Assembly: GCA_037127315.1 (NCBI GenBank) | Contig: JBBBDQ010001028.1 | Span: forward strand, 310,001-374,000 | Origin: Ascarosepion bandense | Lineage: Eukaryota; Mollusca; Cephalopoda; Sepiida; Sepiidae | Reading direction: 5' to 3' | DNA length: 64,000 nt | In this document: one piece after another, positions 41,901-54,373 of the stretch | Layout: each line of letters starts with the position of its first letter | Position numbering within the stretch: the first letter of the stretch is position 1 | The notes under the pieces: model-generated | The model's input: only the letters and a program-made list of their open reading frames with translations | Databases searched by the model: none | What the model was told of the DNA's origin: nothing | Program-made: the position numbers and the translations under genes

Positions 41901-44900
41901 AATAACAGGACAGATTGGGTTCTATAGCCTTGGCTGGCAACTAATCTACCGCAGAAAGCAATGGCAACCTACTGCAGGATAATCTTCTGCCCAGTCAGTC
42001 ATGTCTCTTTCAAGACATGATCGCCTTATGGCACTTAATTGACTGACTATTTCTGCGTTCAGATAATTAAAATCTTCATATTTCTTGAGATCATTTATAC
42101 AAAGAATAACAATTGTTGCAACACCTTGTATGCAGAATGAATGATTTGGAGTACATATTATTACATCTTTCATTTTTCCAACACAATGAGTTGTTGGGAC
42201 AATTCAGACTATAGATTATATGCTTCAATACCAGTTCATGGACTTCTGGATCATCATTTGGATCTAATATTTTTTTACTGCATAAATTCTGTGTCTTTAC
42301 AAAACAAATAGTGCAAATTGGGAAGGTATCCTGCATTTAGTCTGCTACTCTCTTAGTATAAAAAGTTGCTGTTTTATTTGAATACTCTCAAAATTAAATC
42401 TAGTTTATCATGTGATGTCAGGTTTCCAGCCAGATTGGATTGAATGTCATCATGATGAAAAAAATGTATTGCTGTACTTCCATATGTACATTATAGTGTC
42501 TCAATGTTGGTTAACTCTCATTATCATCATCATTCAGTGCAAGGCCTTTGGATGTTGTTGATCTCAATAATGTAACTCAGCCTCTTTCCTTCAAACTTTT
42601 CAGCCATATTGACCAAATATTGCTGAAATAAATGTCCACCTGTGAGAATTTTAATGATCTCACTTTCATGGATCATTATTCAATGAGAAGAGTAGCATTG
42701 GTGTAAGATTTTTTTTTTTTTTAATTATCAGCCATGATATCCAATGAGTAAAAAAAAAAGAAGAGAACATTAAAAACTGCCCTATGAGCAAAAGCAATCT
42801 ATTTTTTTTTCTTATGTGGCAATCAAAACCTTTGTTACTTTTGCCACAAGTGTTATTTCTTAGCACACTTATATCTTTTTAAATTTATTTATTATTTTTT
42901 AATATTATTTTATAGTAAATTTATTCAAACATATTAGTCTGAATGTTTTATGTCTTTTGCATATATAATAAAATACATATAAGATTCATTTTTTGTTTTG
43001 CACACACACACACACACACACACACTGCAATATTTATCCAGAGATTTCTTTTTAAAGTTAATCAGAATGACTTGACTGATCACATCTTTTTCTCTCCTCT
43101 TCTTCAATAAAAAGTTTTATTATTGTAAAAAGGAAAAAAGGTTAAATATTTTCATTAAGTCTTTCATAAGACTTTTTTAATTTAATTATTTATATGAATG
43201 ACTATTCAGAAAGTATCCAACCATATTGAATATCTTGTGTGGTTTTAAGTGATTAACCAGTCAGAGGAGATACCATGAGATTATTCAGTCAGTAGTGATA
43301 TTACTGCATGGTCATCATATTTAATGAATCGATATCAAGTCTTGATTGAAATTTTAGACATCATAAAAAATTAAAATAATTTATGCTTTCAACAATGATT
43401 CATTAAATAAAATTTTGTTGTAAAACTTTCTTGGGAATCCATTAAAAATGTTAAAAGTGTAGAAAAATGTTGAATGTGTTTGGGATGCAATGAAAAGAAA
43501 ATAGTGATTGTGGATGTGAGAAACTGATTATTTGGGGCTTCCACATACCATCTGGAAAAATACCCAGCCATTTAAAATATCTTGATTTTCTACTCTTCTA
43601 CTGGCACAGCTGATGCAATGTTAAAACAGCGTTCACTCAGCTTTGAGGGCTAATCCAGACTTCATTCCCTGCCACTTTGAGATTTTCTAAAAGTTAAACT
43701 TGACAAAAAGCATGGGTGGAAATTTCAGACAATGGACAAGATTTAAAAAGTGAAAGTTTTACTAGGATCAGTGTGTGAGATCCCAAGGGAGATATTTTAG
43801 AAAACACTATGGTGCCATTATTTTAAGTTACTTTTTCATTGATATTAACCATTTCCAGATAGATCATAGCTACATAATTCGTAAATACTATTAAGTAGCT
43901 ATAGCCAGGTTTCTACAATATTTTTACTAGAAACTATTTTGCTGTTTTGTGCCCCCAAATTCTACATTACAGTTTTCTTTAAAATAGAAGTTATTACTTT
44001 GGTGATGTCACTGTCTCAAATTAAGCAAAACGACCCAACCAAAATACTTTTACAAAATATACATTTTGTAAAATGTGTGATTGTCTTTTTTTTTCTTTTT
44101 TTCTACAGTTTAAATTCAAATTTGAATCTTAATTCCTCTTTTCGTGGTTGTTTAAGACATTTTTTCTTTTTCTTTTTTTCTTTTTTTGCCTCTTCGTTTA
44201 TCCTTCATTTCTCTTTTTCTTTAATTCTTACATGATGGCTTGGCCAGGATGCTATGCAATGTAATTTCTTTTTTAAAAAAAAAACAAAAAAATATCCATT
44301 TTTCTTATTTTCTTTGCCTTCAGGGTGGCATCTATTTCTTCCAATTGATAGACTTCTATGCAGCTGGTGTCTCCGTGATGTACTTGGCATTCTTTGAAGT
44401 AATTGCTGTCACCTGGTTTTATGGTAAGAACATATAACACTTTTCTGCCACTCACCAGGAAGATGGCAAATTGTTAGTACAGCGATTCAAAATTAAGTTG
44501 AATACCCTCATCGGTAGCGTCTTTAAGTCTTTTTTTTTTTTTAGATTGATTAAGTAACCTTAAAAAATGTTAGTTTTTTTTTCTTTATATTTAGAATTCA
44601 TTTATATGGAAGAATATATATTCATTTATATCGCTTATATATTAATGATTTTCTACACATTTTATTTACATTATGTCAAAAATAATATGAATAAATGATT
44701 TGTTCTTTTAAAAAGCAAACTTACAAATGAAATTACCTGCATAAATTGAATTTTGATTTGTTTTTTACGGTTTATCAAAAGTTAAAACATATTTTGGCTT
44801 GTAAGAATGATTCACCATTTTCACAATAACAATTTTAGAAGGAGAAGAGTTGGATTCATCCCTTTCCCAAGGGCATTTGTCCATAAGTGAATGTAATGAA

Positions 44901-47900
44901 CTTGACTGAAATTCAATCTTGATTCTTCATTTTCTAAGCATAAAATAGGTAGAAACTTAATAATTTCATATTATCTCTTATGATTCTTGCAACTGAAATA
45001 GAACTGCAACATATCATTGGTTTGTTATTTTCTTATAGAAAAAGCAATTAAAAAAACAATTCATAGCAAAAAATGAGGAGTAACAAAAAATAAAAATAAT
45101 ACCAAAATATAAAAACAATTAAAAACAGCTGAACTTGCTTATCAGTTCTTTGTCATCAGAACAAAAACTGAGGATAAAAAATATATGCACAGCAACTAAA
45201 AAGAAAAATGCAAGCTCACACTAATGTTATATGCAAAAAAGAAAAAGGCTAATTAACTTTAAGTCCACCAACAACTTCTGTTTACAGAGAAATGGCTGAT
45301 AGGACTTAATATCCAATGATTCCAAAACTTTCAAGTTATAAATTCTATTAGCCTTACTCAGCACTGAAAACAAGCAAAGACCAAGGCAAACGGGTGGTCT
45401 TTCATCAAATGTTACTTATCACTGAACTTGATAGATTAATGCCTGTAAATTGTCCATCTTTCCCTTGTAAATATTGGCTGGTGCACATGTTAGTTGATCT
45501 GAGCTTCCCTTCTTTGACCCTTTCGACTGACATAATCATTATTACGCTGACATCTGAATTTATGAATTACACTAATATGATCAGTAGACAGAACATCCTT
45601 CTGGGTTGCTCTCAACATATGTCAGTCACCAAAAACAGTATATGTATTAGTGGAAAAATGACTTTTTACACCAACTGAAAATTGCTTAACAAATTTTACA
45701 CTCACCTTACCAATCCATGGTAAGCACAAATAGACAGGTAATTTCTGGGGACTAATTAACCTAAGCTTATCACACTTTTTTCTCTAATGCTGGACTCCAC
45801 AATATATCCAAATAGTAACCATTCTTACTAAGAACCTTCCTAACAAAATCAATTTCAGAATCTAATTTAATTTCGGAGCATATGACCAAGGCCAAGCATA
45901 TGACAAAATGATTTTCTGTAGTTTAGAACAGAAGAAATCCCATCAGGTATATATAAACATGTAAAGGTTGGTTTCCTGTAAACTGATATAAAAAATTTTG
46001 AATCTGATTTGTGTAGCATAACATTGAGAAAGGGAGGAACACCATTATTCTCTTTTTCCCATGTGAAATGCAATTGTGGGTGCAATGTATTATTCAGTGC
46101 TTGATAGAAAATCTCAACTTCATTTTCAAACACACAAAAGGTATCATCCACATAACTAACATAATATTTAGGTTCTTCAGTATGAACAACACCCTTTCTG
46201 TTTGAGATATTAGTACATCCAGGAACACTAGTGTGTTGTCACTCTCTTTTTCCATAGTAAACTGTATCAATGATCTTATTGGTCCAGCTCTTGCTTGAAA
46301 AATAAAAAAAATTAAAAGAAAAAAAGAACAATATTTGGCCAAAGAGGACTAGCCTTTCCATCTATAAATAAGTTTTATTTACTTCTTTTGCTCACTCTTG
46401 TTTTCTCTTTGTTTTTGTTTTTTGTTTGCATCTGTTCAAGTTTACCAAATTTCTGTCACAGAGTTGAATTCATATTTACATTGAAATTTCAAAACTTTTC
46501 TGGAAAAATTTCTCCTTGTTTTATGTGGTTGTTTGTATGCAGTTTTTGTTATTTAGAATAATTATGTTCCTCACACTAAAAATGTGCATCTTTATATTAT
46601 TTTTGCATTTGAATTAGAAATTTTTTTTAATTAGATGAACTGTCTAAGAAAAAAAAGATTCTTCAAGTGTTAATTAATGGAATCTCTTTTAGTTTAAAAA
46701 CTCTTTATGTTTAACTATGAGTCAAAAATGGATCCATACAAAAATATGGAAATGAATTGAGTGAATGAATTTAACTTACAAAAATTAAAAATGAATGAAA
46801 ACAACTTTTTCTTTTTAAATTGTCTGTTTTTTTTTTTTTAATATTTTGTAGAAAAATAGATAATTTGTTTTTAAAACATATCAAACTTCTTTTTCTATGT
46901 TTCAATGAATTTGTGCAAACGAATGTGCCCCCCCTCCCCTTACCAAATTCTTTCATACTCAACCAGGTTATTTAGATGACTAGTCCTTTAATAAGCTTCT
47001 TTTTGTAGGGGAACCAAAATGTTTTGTTTTTTTTACAAAAATTTCCATCTTTTTATCTCCTCATAAAAGAAACAAAGTGCTACACAATATTATAAAATGT
47101 ACACAATTTACATTGTTCTAACTATTTTTCTCGTCTTATTGCCATGTTTACAATATTTTGGCCATTATACACTCTGGCCTTCTTCAGGTGCTAAGAATTT
47201 CAAACCAATCACTGTCTCATTCTATGTGCAATACAACTTCTGGTAGCCATGTAGTTATCTCCCTTTAACTTGGCTCTCTAGCTTATTTGTTCACCATTAC
47301 TGTAGCCTGGTATTGAACTCACAACTCTCTGGGTCAAGTCACTGGAACTAACCAACATATATCCACTGGGCCATGTTGTCCTTGACTATGTGAATTTCTG
47401 GGCTTAATATCTCAGTAACCACTTTCTTTTTACCTGAGTTCATATTACAAACTTTGATGCAAATGATTTTCTCTAGCACTCCATATTACTGTTTCCCATA
47501 TTTATTTCTATGTTTGGTCAACCTTGGAGATTTTTGTAGCCTAGCATATGTGCTGATTCCTTAAGTAAACATTTCCATTGGTGTTCTCTATTATTTCAAC
47601 TTTATCCTATAGGGGGCGGTGATCCCCCTTCTCCCTTCATATATGTTTAGTTATGCCTGATTTTTCTATCTTCCCTCATGTTACAGCCTTGCAATGTTTG
47701 TAGCCTTACTTTAAGAGGGTGGCCAGTGTCTCTTTATATTTCATTCCACAACTACATGGAATGGCATACACCCAGTCCTTATGTTCTCCTCTATTGTGGA
47801 GCTTCCTTGGGAGAAGTACCTGCAAAGTATAGAACCACTTCTGAAGGTCGTCCTGATGTTATAGGGATCACATATACTTTGTATTTTCTCCAATAACCCC

Positions 47901-50900
47901 TTCACAGGCCAAGGCTGTTTTCTGAGACTTTTTATCCTCATGCACCCTTCCTTCTACATTCATTGGAGCTATTGTCATTTACCCTGGATAATTGTTACAT
48001 TATAGGTTCTGCTTATACTGACCATTTGATGGCTGTAAAGATGAAGACTAGTTCAAACAATGTAGTGTAAGTACAGCCTCATCTTAGAAGTATAGGCATA
48101 TCATAAAAATGTATTTATGAAAAAAATGACTTTATTACTATTAAATGATGATACAAATTAAAATATTTTCTTTTCTAAAATATAAATGATTTTCAATTGC
48201 AACTGAGGAGTAGGAGGAAAACCCTGACTGATATTAAAATAGACATGTTAAAAATATTTGTTTTAATTACAAAAAGAAGAATAAATTGCAAACATTGTGT
48301 CTGCTTATTTTTAATAAAATTCCATTCATAACCTTTCGCATATTATAACTGAAAGATGTAAGAAATGAACTGTAACTTTGACAGATGATTTTATTATTCA
48401 TTTCTCGATGTTCTTAAGTACTTTCATTCTCCTTCTGAGATCATCTTCAGGGGTGTGAGTTATGGTAACAAAAAATAACCGCAAAACTGTGTTGCTAAAA
48501 ATTACTGTAATGGATATAAAATTGAAGAAATTACAACTACTGGTCAATCTAAATTCCAATCCCACCATTATTTTGTGATAAAAGATTGATCTTTACTACA
48601 ACTAATGGTGGTTCAATTTTTCTCAAAACCTCTTGCATTTCATCTTCTAAAGTATCCACATTTCATTGCTTGTCACAATTTTTTTAAATATATATTTTAT
48701 AAGTGGACATTGAAATCAACACCCAAAGGCAACAGTGCTAAATACAACCATCATGGCTGGATGATTGTGTTTAGCATGAAACAGACTGTCACCTCTGGGT
48801 GGTGACTTCAATGTCCACTTTTATATTTACATATGCTCTATTCCTGATATTGAGCACCTTAAGCCATAAATATAGCATACATTAAAGTTATATTTTATCA
48901 CACACACATATATATATATAATTTTTTAGGAAATGAATTAAATCTGATATAATTTTAATTTATTTGTTTAAACATTATTTTTAATGGATACCCATATTTG
49001 AGTAGATACTCTGTTTTTATTTTATTTGGATCTACCTAGGATGCATATTTTTCTAACAAGATTTTTCAAATATTCAGGCTAGTAGATGCAAATAAATAAA
49101 TAATAAAAACAGTGCATCCACTCAAATAAGACTATCCATTAAAAATAACATTTAAATTATATATATTTTGACATTCCATAAAATACAACAGACAAGGCAT
49201 GTTTAAACATTTTAGTGAGTCTTTCTGTGGAATGAATTACTTTATTTCTGGTGAAAATTTGTAAAGAACTTGCCAAAAGAAAAATGTTAAGATATTTGAT
49301 CATGTTCAAAGGAAGTAAGATTTTAAGTCCAGAAATATGGTAATCATTTTCAGTTTGGAGTTGGTTTCACATGTTATTTAGCATCAGATGACCAATATGA
49401 CTAAATAGTTTAAAAACATTTTAACATGTGAGCACCTAAATTGAAACATTTTTAATAGAGGCTGGTTTCCTTTTAATATAAAGGAAATCCAGCTTTAGAA
49501 TCATTTTTACTGCTACTGACAGAAAATTATTGTCAATCTAAATCTGGCAGAAATTAGCAATGACATTATCATGTTTTTGTTAATTGTACTTTAGTGAAAG
49601 AGATGATCGGTCAATTTTCTCAAGTCATGTTCTAGTATAACCAATTTATGTCTATTTTCTTAATATCTACAGTGATATTGTCTCCTGAAAGCTTGTTCTC
49701 TAGAAAAAATACTTTGCAAAAGACTCACATCATATAGTATTTACTATCTTATATGAATGTGTAAATTAAGTAGCATATATTTTCTCCATTAGCCAAAAGA
49801 AATTATTGACTTCAGCATCTCAGACTCTTAGCTTAGGCAATTTGTGACAGATGTTCGAATATAAAATTCCTATTTTGAATTTGATCACAGACTATTTGTG
49901 GCAAAACTGATAAAACCAGCCCACAAAATAGCCTGATTCGGAAAACTGAAACTGCAATAGATTTCTAAATATAGCATCCAACTCTTAAAAATGAAAATGC
50001 ATGGGTAGCATTTTGAGATAAACTAGAATCCAAACTGACATCCCTAAATTTTGACCCAAACAACATGTAAGAATCACAAAATATAATTGTATTATACATA
50101 AAGCATTCTTAAAGCATCTGGAGAGAAAAAAGATCTTTCTGTTAGATTGTTGCACAGTTTTGCATGATATTTATTATTTTGCTTTATTCAAAAGGATTTG
50201 AATTAGAAAATTTATTTTTGCATGTCTCAAGAAGATTTTTCTAAATAAAATTACTGACGCAAGATGAATTATAAATCAACAATTTATAGATACAAATTTG
50301 TGTAAAGAATGAATGTGCAGATTTAGAGTTCAAGTTTCATTAATAACAATGGTGGAATGTTCAATGTTCATGTATCAAATTAAGCATGAAATTAATGTTT
50401 TAAAATAATTGTTTAAAAGGTGAAAAACAAGAGTTCTCTACCCCTTTAAGCGTTATTGCAGGTTGAAATTGTTTTGTTTTTTTTTATTATATTCGCTGAA
50501 TTTGTCTTCTGATGAATTTGACAATTTCTTACTTTGTACTAAAATTGATGGAGTTGTCTTGAAGTTTTTTTTTCTTCCTAATTAAGTGGAATTTTAGTTG
50601 GTATATTTTGGAATTATCTTCAATTTGTTTGATGCTGTTTGTTTGCTGAGTGAGAAGTTTTAATCTTTTTATATTAGTTATTGTTGAACTGGTGTTTTTG
50701 ATGTGTGTTTCAGTTTGCAGAGAATTTTCCTCTTTGTCTGAATTTCAGTTCTTTTAGAGCTTGTTGCTGGTTGCACAGTCTTTTCTCAGGTACTGTAACA
50801 GAAGGATTTTGGCAGGGAATTTCAAATTCCTGGAATGCTGAATTCCTAGAATGGTGTGATCTTGAATTGACCAATCAGCAATTGCTACTAAGGTTTATTA

Positions 50901-53900
50901 TGCTCCCTATTCACCTGGAAACAGGTTTTGATGTATAATTGCCCCTTGACACTACTAAAACAACTAAATTTCTAATTTTTAATATTTTTTTTATCTTCAC
51001 TCATATTTCAAATTACAGATGAGTTGTAACAGGATGACAAGACTGATTGAAGAGAAAAAAGGAAGAACACTGTTGTTAAAGAAAATATAGTTATGGTCTG
51101 AGAAATGAACATCTGAAAATTAGAAACCAAATTAATGAGACTAAACAGCATACATTATGTACTGAAATGTGAAAAAAATATCACAATATCATACACTCAA
51201 AACTAAAAAATATTCTGGTCTCGTAAAACACTGTCACATTTCAACCTTGACCACACAAATCTGAAGATGCCAGAGAAAATACATGAATATATGTCCAAAC
51301 ATTACAAAGTCTGTCTCCAAATTTAAACAACAATGAACCTACTGATAAGGAAGTCAGGAAAGCTATAATTTTTTTTTCAAATGATAAAGCATTATTTGAT
51401 ATTGAAGCTAGACTTTTGAAATTCAAACACAGGTTATTTAGTTTCAAAAAGGAAATCTGGCAGTAGGATATGTCCTGCATTAATGCCCTATGGAAATGAA
51501 AAAGTTGTCCTTGAGATTCTCATATGTACCAAGGTATCACAAGTGTATTCATTATAATGAAAGTACTAATAAAATTGTATTAGTATTCTGTATTTTTTTT
51601 GAATTCCATATCATTCTATTTTAAAAAATATTTGAGTCCTATTTATTAGAACACCTGGTAGAGGATGACAGACAACTTCTAACAACCCAATTTGACTTTC
51701 ATTCTGGTAAGGAATGTAATGATGGCATATGTCATCAACAATAGAAAATTGCATACCTTATTGAATAGAAAATTTTATACCTGTGATGTTAATCTCCCAG
51801 CAGCATATGACCAAATCAGAAGACTTTCTTTTCTCATCCAACAGAAACCGTCTTTCAAGCTCTGATTTGATTAAATGTCTCAATTTAATAAATCCAAAAA
51901 GTCATATATCAGGTGTTCTAATAAATAGGACTCAAATATTTTTTAAAATAGAATGATATGGAATTCAAATGAAAGCACTTGTTAATCATGAAAATCCAGA
52001 ATATGGAATTAACACTTCAAATACTTTGGTGTATGGATTGGTTATAACCAATTAACTATAGGAGATAAGAAAATTAAACATGAAATATGTTGTGCTTGGG
52101 TTAATTTTGGGTTAATACTGCATGATGTGACAAAGCCAAAACATTAATCCAAGAACTGAAAGAATCTATTATCGAATCTAGACTGAAAGAATCCATTATC
52201 GAATCTAGACTTTCATATGGATGTCATGCATGGTATCCAACTTGTTCAGAAATATCTAAACTTTCAACTGCATATAACTGTGTATTCAGATCAATGATTT
52301 AAAATGGTTTTGAGCAAATGAACCCCACATTTTTTGGTGAAGGCCATTCTTTACCAAATCTTGTTCACTGGTACTACAGAATCACAAAGAACTTTACCAA
52401 ATAACAGAAATCACATCATTTGAAAACTTTCAATAGTAGAAACACTTTAAATGATATCAGATGTAACTTGAAAAAAAAATAATGACATAATCAAGATTTT
52501 GACATTTCACACTACTTCAAACAAGGAAGGAAACCTTCATTGATACTGGAAAATTATTTACTGGACTTGAGAAGCCTATTTTCCTGAAAACTGTTTTAAG
52601 AGAAAGATTTTATATTAACTGACAGTAATTCTAACTGTTCAATTCTTGCCATTAACATTGTCTACCATTGGCTAACCATTAAAGCTTTTTTTTTTTTTTT
52701 TTTTTTAAACTCCTGTAAATACAAGCTGTATTCTAGAATTTAAATTAAATACAACCCATGAATTTATAATTTCTTTAAATGTGATTTCATAAATAGCATA
52801 AAAACTATGCAGTTAAACTAGGTGAAAAATTTTACTCACCCATAAAGATGTATCAGTGGTTCAATGTCAAGAAGGAAGGGAAAATATCATTTTAACAGTT
52901 TCTTTTTTCTTATTTCACTCTCTTTATGCTTTTGATTATAATGAGAATTTTTTTTTTCCCTAGGGGCCAAACAGTTAGGAAAAAATATTCAAGAAATGAC
53001 TGGAAAATACCCAAATTATTTTTTCATTCTCTGCTGGTACATTGCATCACCATTGTTTATTATTGTAAGTATTGAAAAATCCTATGACTTTATTATTTAA
53101 GATTTTGTATGAAAATATGTTTTAATCAAATGTGTATGTATGACTTATTGCAAAATACCAAAAACAATATGATTAACGTTTGCCTGTTTGGAGAATAGTA
53201 AGATTTTACTTTACTTTACTTCAAGTGTTGGAAGGATTTTTTTCTTTTTTAAATCATTGAAAATTATTACATTATTCCTAAAACTTTGGAAAATGTTTTG
53301 TGTGTAAATGTTGTGGAATATGATTTCAAATTCTTAATATTTGAGGCGTTTTTTTTTTTTGTTTTTTTTGTGTGTCAGTAGTAAAACCAGATTTTATAAT
53401 GCTGGATGATTTCTCAAAACAGTTTTTAAATTGTCTTCAGTTCCTCAAAGATTTGTGAGATTTTAAAATTAAATCTTTTTATATTGTTTTTTTTTTTTTA
53501 GATAAGCTTATAAAAAAACTTGTGAAATTCAGCCCATATAAAATGCATCAAAAATTATTAGCCCTATTATTTAGTTGTATTCATAAGACAATTTTAAAAC
53601 AAAAGAAAACAAAGGAAAACTGAAATACTGATTCTTTTTTTTTTTCATTCAGCCAAAAAATTCAAAGAATGCTAAAATAAAGTATCAAAATCGACCACAC
53701 TGTTTATGTTTATTAAACTTGCTTCAATTTGGCTTTGTGTCATAAACAAAATTAGTTTGCTGCAGTTTTCCAAAGGAGAAGTCTTGGATTTTAATCTCAA
53801 CCACAATGTAATTAAATTTTTTTAAAAATTTAATCTGTATCACTTTGATTAAACATTTGACCATCAACATTCCAGGCTATTTGGATTTTCAACATGGTTC

Positions 53901-54176
53901 AATATTCAGACTTAAAAATTGGTGATTATGCCTACCCGAAATGGGCCATTGGAATTGGATGGTTTATTGCCTCGTTATCAATCATCTGCATTCCAATTGG
54001 GATGATACATTCCGTCTTTTCAGCAAAGGGAGGTAATCTTTGGCAGGTATGTTACATTTTAAGTAAATGCTGCGGGGGAAGTTGTTTGCTCTTAGATCAT
54101 GCTTATACATAGAAGTCCCTATTTAACCCTAGCTTGTGTGTATTTAATTTTAAAATCCAGTATTTTTCTTTCTTTC

Positions 54177-54208
<32 letters not shown>

Positions 54209-54336
54209 GAGAACTAAAATTGGAGTCTATTAGTAAACATTTGCAATCTTCTAAACTATAACCAGGTTGATTGAAATGGGCTGCTATTGGGGAGTATAGA
54301 TTATTCTGGCATATACTAAGTTTATGATTATTGAAG

Positions 54337-54373
<37 letters not shown>

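Larger units (their letters stand above)
32184..44323 (+). other. Intron between TM9 and TM10 exons (12.1 kb)
   Basis: It contains a gypsy pol relic (32500-34870, minus), the TA-rich array (36505-39112), two SINE pieces (41585-42045) and a Helitron relic (42080-42340, minus). The block 35880-36480 is less AT-rich and unidentified. The stretch 39113-41584 is AT-rich with nothing recognisable. The stretch 42340-44323 holds a CA microsatellite and an unidentified block at 43200-43760. Confidence 0.8.
44424..52963 (+). other. Intron between TM10 and TM11 exons (8.5 kb)
   Basis: It contains a reverse SINE piece (44838-44935), two Penelope-like relics (45255-46345 and 47480-47950, minus), the hammerhead-like repeat (47105-47380), a MITE copy (48280-48513), two hairpins and a LINE relic (51050-52570). 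The stretches 46350-47100 and 49160-51050 are AT-rich with nothing recognisable. Confidence 0.8.

Noticed and set aside
43200..43760. Possible transposon beginning ACTATTCAGAAAGTATCCAA
   Set aside because: The start resembles some element ends, but no partner end or transposase motif could be found. Left as unidentified intron sequence.
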